A stretch of DNA of 40,499 nucleotides from the NCBI GenBank assembly GCA_964523405.1, contig CAZGAQ010000045.1:1-40499 (forward strand). The letters are read 5' to 3'. Made by a program: the position numbers and the translations under genes. Position 1 is the stretch's first letter, and the number at the start of each line of letters is the position of its first letter. Shown in pieces: positions 1 through 8,101 of the stretch. The notes below the pieces were generated by a model that was not told the DNA's origin, searched no databases, and worked only from the letters and a program-made list of their open reading frames with translations. The DNA comes from CAZGAQ01 sp964523405 (GTDB lineage Bacteria > Planctomycetota > Phycisphaerae > UBA1845 > Fen-1342).

Positions 1-22
1 TTCCCCCTCCTCGTCCGCCCCC

Positions 23-1453
23 CTACCTCCGCCGCCGCTTGCGCTTCTTGTCATCCTTCCGCGGATTGTACTTCGTCGACCCCTTCGCCAGCTTCGGCAT
101 CGGCCCGCCCGTCATCGCCCCCATCTGCCCGAGCTGCTGCATCATCCGCATCCGTCCCCCGATCCCCTGCCCCGCCATCATCTTCATCATGGGCCGCATC
201 ATCAAGAATTGCTTCACCAGCCCGCTGACGTCCTGCGGCTCCACGCCCGCCCCGCGCGCGATGCGGCGACGCCGCGACGCTTCGATGATGTCCGGGTTCT
301 TGCGCTCCTTCGGCGTCATCGCGTGCACGATGCCCTTCAGCCGCACGATCTCCTCTTCCGGCAGCTCGATGTTCCCCATCGCCGAACCCAGCCCGGGGAT
401 CATCTTCATGATCGACTTGAGCGAGCCCATCTTGCGCACGCCGTCGAGCTGCGTGATGAAGTCGTCCAGGTCGAGCTGGCCCTTGGCCATCTTCTCCTGG
501 GTCCTGGCCACCTGCTCCGCGTCGAACGCCTGCTGCGCCTTCTCGACCAGCGACACCACGTCGCCCATGCCCAGGATGCGCTGCGCGATGCGCTCCGGGT
601 GGAACTCCTCGATCGCGTCCAGCTTCTCGCCCACGCCGATGAACTTGATCGGCTTACCCGTCACCGACTTCACGGACAGCGCCGCCCCGCCGCGCGTGTC
701 CGAGTCGAACTTCGTCAGGATCGCCCCGTCCAGCTCCAGCCGCTGATCGAACGCCTTCGCCGTGTTCACCGCGTCCTGGCCGGTCATCGCGTCGATGACC
801 AGGTAGATCTGGTGCGGGCTCGTCGCCTCCGCGATCTGGGCGACTTCCGCCATCATCTCTTCATCGATCGCCAGCCGGCCTGCGGTGTCCAGGATCACCA
901 CGTCGCGGTCGAGCTTGCGGCACTCGCGGATCGCGTTGCGGCACACCTTCACCGGGTTCTGGTGGTCGCGTTCCGTGTACACCGGCACCTGGAGCTGCTG
1001 CCCCAGCACTTCGAGCTGGTCGATGGCCGCCGGACGCTTCAGGTCGGCCGCGACCAGCAGGGGCTTCTTGCCCTTCTGCATGCAGTACCGCGACAGCTTG
1101 GCGCACGTGGTCGTCTTGCCCGAGCCCTGCAGCCCCGCCATCAGGATCACCGTCGGCGGCTGCGACACGAACGGAATCCGCGTCTCGATCGGCCCCATCA
1201 GCCGTACGAGCTCGTCATGGACCACCTTGACCATGACCTGCTCGGGGCGCAGCGTATTGATGACTTCCTGCCCCAGCGCCTTCTGCACGCACTCGTCGCA
1301 GAACTTCCGCGCCACCTCCACGTTCACGTCGGCTTCGAGCAGCGCCGTCCGCACCTGCTCCATCGCCTCGCGCACGTTCGCTTCGGTGACCTTGCCCCGG
1401 CCGCGCAGGCCGGACAGCACGCTGCCCAGTTTTTCGCTTAGTGCTTCAAACAT
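23..1453 (-). CDS. ffh: Signal recognition particle protein Ffh (SRP54)
   Basis: GTPase of the signal recognition particle. It binds 4.5S RNA and signal peptides of nascent membrane proteins and docks with FtsY. The 476-residue product has the N domain (about 1-90), the G domain with P-loop GLQGSGKTT near 107-115, DTAGR near 189-193 and TKFDSDTRGGA near 248-257, and a Met-rich M domain from about 300 to the end. The M domain contains the RNA-binding SRRRRIARGAG helix and a basic tail. The start was set at the ATG encoding MFEALSEKL, the usual family N-terminus; the frame opens nine codons further upstream without a family match. It lies downstream of nusA on the same strand, 234 bases away, with its own possible promoter. 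The length is normal. Identification is secure. Confidence 0.97.
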   Translation of the reverse strand: MFEALSEKLGSVLSGLRGRGKVTEANVREAMEQVRTALLEADVNVEVARKFCDECVQKALGQEVINTLRPEQVMVKVVHDELVRLMGPIETRIPFVSQPPTVILMAGLQGSGKTTTCAKLSRYCMQKGKKPLLVAADLKRPAAIDQLEVLGQQLQVPVYTERDHQNPVKVCRNAIRECRKLDRDVVILDTAGRLAIDEEMMAEVAQIAEATSPHQIYLVIDAMTGQDAVNTAKAFDQRLELDGAILTKFDSDTRGGAALSVKSVTGKPIKFIGVGEKLDAIEEFHPERIAQRILGMGDVVSLVEKAQQAFDAEQVARTQEKMAKGQLDLDDFITQLDGVRKMGSLKSIMKMIPGLGSAMGNIELPEEEIVRLKGIVHAMTPKERKNPDIIEASRRRRIARGAGVEPQDVSGLVKQFLMMRPMMKMMAGQGIGGRMRMMQQLGQMGAMTGGPMPKLAKGSTKYNPRKDDKKRKRRRR

Positions 1454-1461
1454 AGCTCGCC

Positions 1462-1490
1462 AGTGTAGTCGCCGCCGCAATGCCCGAAAA
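1462..1490 (-). promoter_or_regulatory. Possible ffh promoter close to the start codon
   Basis: On the minus strand a TACACT -10-like hexamer (1462-1467) sits only 8 bases before the ffh ATG. A poor -35 (TTTTCG, 1485-1490) lies 17 bases upstream of it. If used, the transcript would be nearly leaderless. No Shine-Dalgarno sequence is obvious before the ATG, which fits. Inference from hexamer match only. Confidence 0.3.
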
Positions 1491-1687
1491 GCCGCCCCGC
1501 CCGCCGTCGGCCGACCGCCCCTCGGCCATCCTCACGCCGTGCCCCGGCCGCTGCGCCAGCGGACGCCGCGCTGTGCCACGGCCGCGTCGGCAGTGCCTTG
1601 CGCCCCGTGCCCCCGACCGTCTGCACACCGGCGTTGTCCGTACGCCCCCCCGCCCGTTCCTCGCCGCGCGCCTTCCCGGCCGCCCGA

Positions 1688-3088
1688 CTATGCCGGCGTC
1701 TCCGCGCCCGGCTCCGTCGGCGCCGCCTCGGCCGCTCCCGTTTCGCCCGCGACGAACCCCGTATCCGCGGCATTCGCCGTGCCGTCGCTCGTCTCCGTCG
1801 GAATCGCGCCAATCTCGGCGCTTACCGGCCCGGAAGCCACATCCGCACCCGCTGCCGGCGCGCTCGCCGCCCCCTCCGCCGCGGCTGCCGCCAGCCCCGC
1901 CGCCCGTGCCGCCGCCTTGGCCTTCGCCTCGGCCTCACGCTGCTCTTCCTGCTTGATCGCCTCTTCGCCGGCTTCCTCGACAACGCGCGCCGCCAGTTCC
2001 GGCTCCAGCCCCAGTTCCTTCACCAGCGGATCCGGCCCGATTTCGTCAATGTCGGCCACCGACACGCACCCGAACGCGATGATCTTGTCCACCAGCACGT
2101 CATCTGCCCCCGGCACACGCTTGATCGTCGCTTCCAGCGCCTCCAGGTGCTTGTTGTATTCGTTCGGCGTGAGGATATCGATGTCCCAGCCCGTCAGCCG
2201 CGCCGCCAGCCGCACGTTCTGCCCGCGCTTGCCGATCGCCAGCGAAAGCTGGTCCTCCCCCACCACCACCGTCGCCTTGCCCAGCTCGAAGCACAGTGCG
2301 ATTTCCTGCACCTCGGCCGGCTTCAACGCGTTCTGAATCAGAATCTGGCTCGACTCGTTCCAGCGCACGATGTCGATCTTCTCGCCGCCCAGCTCGTCGA
2401 CGATGTTCTTGATGCGGCTGCCGCGCACACCCACGCACGCCCCCACCGCGTCCACCTTGCTGTCGATGCTGCTCACCGCCACTTTCGTGCGATAGCCCGC
2501 CTCGCGCGCCAGTGCCTTGATCTCGATCACGTGCTCGGAGACTTCCGGTACTTCCAGCTCGAACAGCCGCTCGATGAACTCCGGATGCGAACGCGACAGA
2601 ATGATCTTTACCTGGTTGGGCTGATCACGCACTTCGAGAATCAGCGCCCGAATCCGCTCGCCCGTCGCGTGCGTCTCGCCCGGAATCTGTTCGCTGCGCG
2701 GCAGAAAGCCCTCGGTCCGCCCAATGTTGACGAGCAGATTGCCGCCTTCGGCCCGGATCACCGTCCCCGTCACTATCGTCCCGCGCCGTGCCGTGAAGTC
2801 GTCGTAGATGCTCGTCCGCTCCCGGTCGCGCGTCTTCTGAATGATCGCCTGCTTGGCCGCCTGCGCCGCGATCCGCCCCAGCACCCGCACATCCACCGGC
2901 TTGCCGTCGACCGTCGCCTTGATCTCCCCGCTGATCGGGTCGAGCTTGACCTCGGCCTCCGCCGAGTCCTCGTAGTGCTTGCGCACCGCCCCGCTCATCG
3001 CCACCTCAATGTCGGCGATCAGCGAGTCCCGCTCAATGTTCTTGTCGCGACAGATACTGTCGATGATGCGCATTAGCTCTTGATTCAT
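1688..3088 (-). CDS. nusA: Transcription termination/antitermination factor NusA
   Basis: NusA binds RNA polymerase and nascent RNA and modulates pausing, termination and antitermination. The 466-residue product has the N-terminal polymerase-binding domain (MNQELMRIID onward), an S1 domain at about 100-167, KH1 with GVRGSRIKNI near 220-229 and KH2 with AIGKRGQNVRLA near 284-295. The C-terminal part is rich in Ala and Glu and is probably disordered. The start is the ATG of MNQELM, where homologues begin; 14 extra upstream codons are open but unsupported. The usual neighbours rimP and infB are not adjacent; ffh follows instead. A candidate promoter about 260 bases upstream implies a long leader. 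Identification is secure. Confidence 0.97.
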   Translation of the reverse strand: MNQELMRIIDSICRDKNIERDSLIADIEVAMSGAVRKHYEDSAEAEVKLDPISGEIKATVDGKPVDVRVLGRIAAQAAKQAIIQKTRDRERTSIYDDFTARRGTIVTGTVIRAEGGNLLVNIGRTEGFLPRSEQIPGETHATGERIRALILEVRDQPNQVKIILSRSHPEFIERLFELEVPEVSEHVIEIKALAREAGYRTKVAVSSIDSKVDAVGACVGVRGSRIKNIVDELGGEKIDIVRWNESSQILIQNALKPAEVQEIALCFELGKATVVVGEDQLSLAIGKRGQNVRLAARLTGWDIDILTPNEYNKHLEALEATIKRVPGADDVLVDKIIAFGCVSVADIDEIGPDPLVKELGLEPELAARVVEEAGEEAIKQEEQREAEAKAKAAARAAGLAAAAAEGAASAPAAGADVASGPVSAEIGAIPTETSDGTANAADTGFVAGETGAAEAAPTEPGAETPA

Positions 3089-3473
3089 GACTCTCGTCCC
3101 TGCACTGCCGCCGCGCCGGCGGCAACGCATCTATCGGCACATCCGCGGACCCGCCGGCCCGCGCCGCCGCTCGCCCACCCGGGCGGCCGCGACCAACAAA
3201 AATGGGCCGCGCCTGCGACCCACATCCACGCCCATCGCTGGGCGCACAACCAAGCTGTCCGGTCGCTACGCCGGCCGACGGCCCCGTCGACCGATCTCAC
3301 GGCCCCGAACGAGCACGCCCCGAGCGTGCTGTATCGAGTTACTGCCCGAGTGTAACGCCCCCGCTACGTTCTGGCTAGGGTCCCCAACCCCGCCCCCACA
3401 ACTTTGCGCCTTTTCCAACCAGAACCGGGATCGCTTACGGAGAATTCTCAATAAACTCCATTACCACCCCGCT
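3089..3473. other. Intergenic region: probable nusA leader
   Basis: There is no convincing gene in these 385 bases; the open frames here lack family features and ribosome sites. On the minus strand they hold a candidate promoter (3349-3377) and, downstream of it, a hairpin with a 7-bp stem (AGCACGC 3312-3318 pairing with GCGTGCT 3324-3330). That would place the hairpin within the first 30 or so bases of a roughly 250-base nusA leader. The hairpin has no T-tract on the minus strand, so it is a poor intrinsic terminator for the upstream S66 gene. Confidence 0.4.
3349..3377 (-). promoter_or_regulatory. nusA: Candidate nusA promoter
   Basis: On the minus strand, TAGCCA (3372-3377) and TACACT (3349-3354) are separated by 17 bases. 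Each matches four sigma-70 consensus positions. The same TACACT hexamer precedes ffh. Assigned by hexamer match and position only. Confidence 0.4.
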
Positions 3474-4466
3474 TCACCCCGCCTCCGCACCCTGCCCAAT
3501 TCGCACCGCCCGCCCCCGCACTTCCATCCACACCGGCCGGTTCAGCAGCACAGGTACCATCGGCCATACGTGCCCGAACGACCGCGTCGTCACCACCGGT
3601 ATCTCGCGGCTTGGCAGGTGATACCGCAGCAACTCCAGCACCGCGGGCTGCGTGTCCGCGTGCATCATCCGGAAGTCCCCGACCACCAACCCCGCCATCC
3701 GCGCAAACCACCCCGCGAGCTTCAGCGTCGCCAGATATCGATCGATGCGATACGGGTTCTCCTTGATGTCCTCCAGAATCAGCCATTTCCCGTCCGGTCG
3801 ATATCGCCGTCCCAAAGGACTCCCGATCGCGGCCGCAATCACCGCCAGGCACCCGCCGGTCAGCCGCACACGCCCCGGCGCCGGCTTGCGCCCCGCTACC
3901 AGTTGCCCTTCGATCGGGCCAAATCGCAGATGCTCACACGTCGCTGGCCCTCCGCCGTTCAGCACGTCCGGCAACAAGTGCCAGAACTCCGCCAGCGCCG
4001 CCCGCGCCGCCTCACCGACCGCGAGATTCCAGCCCATCCAGTTCGGACACAGCCAATACAGCCCGCGCCCGCCGCGATAGCTCGCCACCACGTTCACGAG
4101 ATTCGTCAACTCGCTGAAGCCCAGCGCCCACAGTGGCCGCTCCCGCCGCGCCAGCGGCGCGAAATCCAGGTGCGGCAGAATGCGTGCCAGATATCCCCCC
4201 CCGTTGGCCGCCACGATCGCCTGTGTCCGCGCGTCCGCCAGCGCCGCATTCAGGTCGCGAATGCGCAGCGCATCATCGTCACGCCCCCCGTGCCACTCAT
4301 CCTCCACCGCGCGCAGAATCCGCAGATCGCACGTCAGCCGCACCCCCCGCGGCAGGTGCCGCCGCGCGAACGCAACATACTCCTCCGCATGCTCGAAGCC
4401 GAAGCGCTTCAGATCGGGGCCGAGCGGATTCGCGTGCGAAATCAGGTGGATGCGGTCGGGCGTCAT
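3474..4466 (-). CDS. S66-family LD-carboxypeptidase (LdcA/MccF-like)
   Basis: Serine peptidase of the LD-carboxypeptidase family, which removes the terminal D-Ala from muropeptide tetrapeptides or cleaves related peptide conjugates. All three expected catalytic positions are visible in the 330-residue product: Ser118 in GFSELTNL, Glu232 in LILEDIKENPYRIDRYL, and His299 in SFGHVWP. The Gly-rich ANGGGYLARILPHLD segment (about 87-101) matches the family's N-terminal domain. There is no signal peptide, so it is probably cytoplasmic. It starts 26 bases after the redoxin gene on the same strand, so the two are likely co-transcribed. A cell-wall recycling role fits with mltA nearby. MccF-type self-immunity is an alternative but there is no microcin-like gene here. 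Confidence 0.85.
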   Translation of the reverse strand: MTPDRIHLISHANPLGPDLKRFGFEHAEEYVAFARRHLPRGVRLTCDLRILRAVEDEWHGGRDDDALRIRDLNAALADARTQAIVAANGGGYLARILPHLDFAPLARRERPLWALGFSELTNLVNVVASYRGGRGLYWLCPNWMGWNLAVGEAARAALAEFWHLLPDVLNGGGPATCEHLRFGPIEGQLVAGRKPAPGRVRLTGGCLAVIAAAIGSPLGRRYRPDGKWLILEDIKENPYRIDRYLATLKLAGWFARMAGLVVGDFRMMHADTQPAVLELLRYHLPSREIPVVTTRSFGHVWPMVPVLLNRPVWMEVRGRAVRIGQGAEAG

Positions 4467-4492
4467 CGGGGCCTACAACTCTCCCTCACGGG

Positions 4493-5608
4493 CTACGGCT
4501 TCGCCGGCACTCTCTTCACCAGTTCCGTGACCGCATCCTCCAGCGCCTGCCCACGCACGTCGCGGTACCGAATCGTCCCCTCATGATCCAGCACGTAGAT
4601 CGTCGGCCACGTGTGCACGTTCCACGCCTTTGCCAGCGCCCCCTCGCCCACTGGCCCGTCATAGATGTTCGCCCACGTAATCTGCCGTTCGGTGAGCGCT
4701 TTCGCCAGCGCCCCGCGGCTCTTGTCGCTGTTGACCCCCAGCAACGCGACCGGCGCTTTGCCCATCTTGCGCACCAGCTCCAGCTCCTCAACCACCAGCG
4801 CCTGGCACGGCTCCGACCAGAGCCCCCAGAACGCCAACACCACCACGCGCCCGCGCAACTGCGACAGCCGCACCTCCGCCCCGTTCGCGTCCTTCCCGGC
4901 CAACTCCGGCGCCTTCATCCCCACGAGCAGATGCTCCTGCTCGTACAGGCAACTCGCCGCCCGCGGGGCCACACCCGCCGCCCCAAAATCACGCCCGATC
5001 CGGCGCAGCAACTGCACTGCGTCGGCCCGATCCGTCCCCGACACCTGCAGCGCCTGCCGCGCCCCCGGCTGTGTCTGCGCCACCGTTGGCCCGCCCCCGC
5101 CCAGCAACAGCAGCGCCTTGAGCAACAGCGCCTGGGCCCGCGCGTCCTGGCTACGGTTTCGCTCCACCACCCGGTCGTACAGCCGTACCAGCCGCTCGCG
5201 CCCCAGCACCCCCGCTGTCCCCTCGGTCCCCGCCAGCACCGGCCCGATGTCGCCCTGGGCCGCGTGGTCGCGGATCAACCGCTCGAGCGCCCATTGCCCC
5301 ACGTCCTGGGCGTCCTTGTCCGTCGCCACACCTACGTTCCGGACCAGCCAGTCCAGCGCCGGCAGTGCTTCCTCGTCCCCGGCGTATTTCTCCGCCAGAC
5401 CCTTGAATTTCGGCCGGTACAGACCGGCCGGGTGTTTCAAATCCGCTCGGTCCGCCGCCGGTTTGGCCTGGTACTCCCCCAGCGCCTGCTCGTAATCCAG
5501 CCGCAACCGCGCCGTGGAGGCCTTCCCGCTGCCCGCTTGGGCGCACGCTCGGGGGGCCACGCTCACACAGACCGCGACCGCACACGTAACTGCCAGAATC
5601 CCACGCAT
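4493..5608 (-). CDS. Secreted TlpA/AhpC-like redoxin domain protein with altered active site
   Basis: Exported protein of 371 residues. It has an N-terminal signal peptide (MRGILAVTC... to about residue 24, cleaved near ACAQA), a helical Ala-rich middle region, and a thioredoxin-fold domain at about 229-371. Redoxin landmarks are present: GMKAPELAGKDANG, VVVLAFWGLWSEP, LLGVNSD, and the cis-Pro region HTWPTIYVLDHEGTI. The place where TlpA proteins carry WCxxC reads WSEPC (264-268), so the first cysteine is Ser and only Cys268 remains. It is therefore unlikely to be an ordinary dithiol oxidoreductase. The start was chosen at the ATG before the signal peptide, with AGGAG 8 bases upstream; the frame is open 32 codons further. 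It is first in a probable operon with the S66 peptidase. Confidence 0.8.
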   Translation of the reverse strand: MRGILAVTCAVAVCVSVAPRACAQAGSGKASTARLRLDYEQALGEYQAKPAADRADLKHPAGLYRPKFKGLAEKYAGDEEALPALDWLVRNVGVATDKDAQDVGQWALERLIRDHAAQGDIGPVLAGTEGTAGVLGRERLVRLYDRVVERNRSQDARAQALLLKALLLLGGGGPTVAQTQPGARQALQVSGTDRADAVQLLRRIGRDFGAAGVAPRAASCLYEQEHLLVGMKAPELAGKDANGAEVRLSQLRGRVVVLAFWGLWSEPCQALVVEELELVRKMGKAPVALLGVNSDKSRGALAKALTERQITWANIYDGPVGEGALAKAWNVHTWPTIYVLDHEGTIRYRDVRGQALEDAVTELVKRVPAKP

Positions 5609-5635
5609 CACCGCACTCCTGAACTGCAACCCTCC

Positions 5636-5663
5636 ACTATGCCGATTCTGGCCCCACTGCCAC
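5636..5663 (-). promoter_or_regulatory. Candidate promoter of the redoxin-S66 operon
   Basis: Minus-strand GTGGCA (5658-5663) and CATAGT (5636-5641) are separated by 16 bases and lie 28 bases before the redoxin ATG. It is a moderate sigma-70 match, by inspection only. Confidence 0.33.
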
Positions 5664-5756
5664 CCCCGCGTCAATATCTGTCTGCCCCGCGCTCGCCACT
5701 GCAACCCTGCCGCTCACCAGCGCCTGTCGAATTTCCCCGTGCCCGCCCTTCCCCCG

Positions 5757-5785
5757 TTGTCACCACGCCCCAACCGTGGCAAAAT
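5757..5785 (+). promoter_or_regulatory. mltA: Candidate mltA promoter
   Basis: TTGTCA (5757-5762) and CAAAAT (5780-5785) are separated by exactly 17 bases, about 50 bases before the mltA ATG. The -35 matches five of six consensus bases and the -10 four of six. Confidence 0.5.
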
Positions 5786-5835
5786 CCTCGCTCGGCGTGG
5801 TCTGAACGAGGATTCCGTTGGAGAAGGAGCTCAGC

Positions 5836-7035
5836 ATGTCCCGCATCGCGTGGGCCGTCGTGGCCGCGGTCACCTTTGTGTCTTTTGCCGGCTGCACCAA
5901 GCCCCAGGAGATGCGCCCCTACCAGGAACCGAATGAGGACGTGAACCGCAAGCTCCGCCCCGGCGAACTCGCCCTCCGCAAGATCGACCCCAGCAAATAC
6001 CCCGACTTCGGCCAGGGCTTTTACAACCGTGAAGGCCTGCGCGAGGCAATCCTCCACAGCCTCGATTACCTCTCCAAGCCGTCCAGCCAGAAATACTTCC
6101 CCTACGGCGACATCGCCACCCACGATCGCGCCGTCGCCTCCCTGCAGCGCTTTCTCGAAATCCTCGACACCGCCCAATCCCCGCAAGCCCTCAATCAGGC
6201 GATCCGCACCGAATTCGACGTCTACGAATCCAAGGGCTACGACTACAAGGGCTCCGTCCTGTTCACCGGCTACTACACGCCCATTTTCGACGGCCGCACG
6301 GAGCCCGACGCCCAGTACCGCTACCCGCTCTACAAGGCCCCGCCGGACCTCGCCAAGGACGAGGAGGGCCAGTGCCTCGGCCGCCTCATGCCCGACGGCT
6401 CTGTTCAGCAACCCTACCCCACGCGGCGCCAGATCGAGGAAGGGCACCTCCTTGACAGTCTCGAACTCGCCTGGGTGAAGAACGCCTTCGAGGCCTACGT
6501 CATCACCGTCCAGGGCTCGGCCAAGCTGCGCCTCGCGGATGGTTCCCTCTACGAGATCGGCTACGCCGGCAACAACGGCTACGACTACACGCCGATCGCC
6601 GAAGCCATGATCCGCGACCGCGTCATCCGCGCCGAGGACCTCTCCCTTCAGACGCTGCTGAAGTACTTCCAACAGCACCCCAACATGGTCTACCACTACG
6701 CCTGGCGCAACAACCGCTACGTCTTCTTCAAGGAAGCCCCTGGCGGACCCTTCGGCAGCCTGGGCGTTCCGGTCACCCCCTTCCGCAGCCTCGCTACCGA
6801 CAAAACCATCTTCCCGCGCGCCTGCCTCGCCTTCGTCAAAACGAACATGCCGCGGTACAACGGAGCCGCCATCGTCCAGGCCCCCTACTCCGCTTTCTCC
6901 CTCGACCAGGACACCGGTGGCGCCATCCGCGCGGCCGGGCGCTGCGACGTCTTCATGGGCATCGGCCAGGGCGCCGAGGCCCTCGCCGGCCGCACCTACG
7001 CCAAGGGCCGCCTCTACTACATCTTCCTCAAGTAG
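5836..7035 (+). CDS. mltA: Membrane-bound lytic murein transglycosylase A (MltA family)
   Basis: Outer-membrane lipoprotein that cleaves the MurNAc-GlcNAc bond with formation of 1,6-anhydroMurNAc. The 399-residue product begins with a lipoprotein signal ending FAGC (Cys20 lipidated). It has the MltA hallmark GYYTPIFDGR and a C-terminal 3D domain with QDTGGAI and RCDVFMGIG, including the Asp equivalents expected for catalysis (Asp359 in DTGG, Asp371). The length fits the family. The ATG at 5836 has a GAGAAGGAG ribosome site 6 bases upstream and is preferred over the in-frame TTG at 5818. It is transcribed alone from a candidate promoter at 5757-5785. The nearby S66 carboxypeptidase suggests a small cell-wall turnover neighbourhood. 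Confidence 0.93.
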   Translation: MSRIAWAVVAAVTFVSFAGCTKPQEMRPYQEPNEDVNRKLRPGELALRKIDPSKYPDFGQGFYNREGLREAILHSLDYLSKPSSQKYFPYGDIATHDRAVASLQRFLEILDTAQSPQALNQAIRTEFDVYESKGYDYKGSVLFTGYYTPIFDGRTEPDAQYRYPLYKAPPDLAKDEEGQCLGRLMPDGSVQQPYPTRRQIEEGHLLDSLELAWVKNAFEAYVITVQGSAKLRLADGSLYEIGYAGNNGYDYTPIAEAMIRDRVIRAEDLSLQTLLKYFQQHPNMVYHYAWRNNRYVFFKEAPGGPFGSLGVPVTPFRSLATDKTIFPRACLAFVKTNMPRYNGAAIVQAPYSAFSLDQDTGGAIRAAGRCDVFMGIGQGAEALAGRTYAKGRLYYIFLK

Positions 7036-7179
7036 CGCCCTCTCCGCGGACTGGCCGGATTTTGTGGCCCAGCCGTTCGTTGAAGAAGTAGCGTCGGCCC
7101 CCTGTGGCCGACGTTGGGCCCGGTGAAAGCCGGTATCGGGCGCGTCGCTCTTCCGAGCGCGAGAGTCCTTCAACAGGCT

Positions 7180-7231
7180 GCCAGGCCTCCGCGCCTGCCG
7201 TCCTGCGAGGCTCTGCCTTGCAGCCGTTGCC
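7180..7231. repeat. Dispersed GGCCTCC-type intergenic repeat, copy A
   Basis: It holds CAGGCCTCCGCGCCTG-like sequence followed by CTGCGAGGCTCTGCCTTGCAG, itself an imperfect palindrome. Closely related blocks occur at 28236-28257, 31744-31787 and 36815-36913, all outside genes. Confidence 0.6.
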
Positions 7232-7400
7232 TCAGGCCCCCACGCCCGACGAATGCGTGGCGCGGCCGCTTATCGCCCCCGGGTGCGCTCGGTGCGGGAT
7301 CAACCTGCTTGGGCCCCGCGCCATCCGTGCGGCGCCTGCTCCGAGCGGCTGTGTCTTCGCGCCCCGATTCTCGGGCTGATCGTTGACCCCTGCCCGCCCC

Positions 7401-7556
7401 GTCTTCACGTTCGCACGTTTTCGCCTTTGCACGTCTTCCCGTTGCCCTGTCCCCTGTCACCTGCACCTTGTCCCTGCCCCCCCGTTTGCACGTCCTCACG
7501 CCCCCCGGCGCCCGTTTTCACATTTTCACCTTTGCACGTATGCACGCCTCCCCGTC
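7401..7556. repeat. Degenerate TTTGCACGT-containing repeat tract
   Basis: A C/T-rich stretch in which TTTGCACGT recurs at 7426-7434, 7485-7493 and 7531-7539, among variants such as TTCGCACGTTTTCGCC. The last unit, with the following CGCCTCCCCGTCCCC, is repeated upstream of the second beta-helix gene (31918-31970). This points to common origin of the two upstream regions. Confidence 0.55.
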
Positions 7557-7573
7557 CCCTGCCATTCTCGGCC

Positions 7574-7602
7574 TTCCGGCTGCCACGCCGGCGTGGTATG
7601 AT
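7574..7602 (+). promoter_or_regulatory. Promoter of beta-helix gene 1, with palindromic spacer
   Basis: TTCCGG (7574-7579), a 17-base spacer and TATGAT (7597-7602). The same arrangement (TTCCGC, 17 bases, TATAAT) precedes the paralogous gene at 31980-32008, which supports function by conservation. In this copy the spacer holds a perfect 14-base palindrome, CCACGCCGGCGTGG (7583-7596), directly abutting the -10. It could be a regulator site; copy 2 does not keep it intact. The implied leader is about 100 bases. Confidence 0.6.
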
Positions 7603-7685
7603 ACCCCCATGGCTCGGTAGCTGCGGGGAAAACGCTCGCCCCTCCGGGGACCCCAACGACTCGAATCGCCCGGCACCCCCAGAGT

Positions 7686-8101
7686 CTGCCGCAACCACGG
7701 AGAACCGCCGTGATGACTTCTCGCATGCACTCGATGTTCTCGGGCCTGCGCTTGTCCACCACCGTGCTTACCGCGCTCCTCGCGGCCACCCTCTTCGCCG
7801 CCACCCTGCTGGCCGGCGCCCCCAGCGCTTCCGCCCAAACGGTCATCTTCGTCAACGCCGCCGCGACCGGCGCGAATAACGGCTCCTCCTGGGCTGACGC
7901 TTATCAGACCGTCCAGCCCGCCCTCACCGCCACCCAGCCCGGCAACCAGGTCTGGGTCGCCGCCGGCCGCTACGTCGAACGCATCACCCTCAAGGAAGGC
8001 GTCGCCCTCTACGGCGGTTTCGCCGGCATCGAAGACCCCGCCACCTTCGACCTCGCCACCCGCAACCTCGCCGCCCACGAGACGATCCTCGACGGCAACC
8101 A
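7686..8101. repeat. 416-bp perfect direct repeat, copy 1
   Basis: This block is identical base for base to 32095-32510 when compared by eye. It starts 27 bases before the ATG and covers the ribosome site, the signal peptide and roughly the first 130 codons of the beta-helix gene. The two copies are in direct orientation 24,409 bases apart. Similarity continues at a lower level on both sides. Confidence 0.9.

Larger units (their letters stand above)
7036..7573. other. Repeat-rich intergenic region without a gene
   Basis: These 538 bases hold no supportable gene. They contain a copy of the dispersed GGCCTCC-type repeat (7180-7231) and a pyrimidine-rich tract with repeated TTTGCACGT words (7401-7556). 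Open frames on both strands cross these repeats and encode low-complexity sequence. Confidence 0.6.

Noticed and set aside
209..1441. + strand open frame of 410 codons opposite ffh
   Set aside because: Arg/His/Leu-rich composition without motifs, antisense to an unmistakable Ffh gene.
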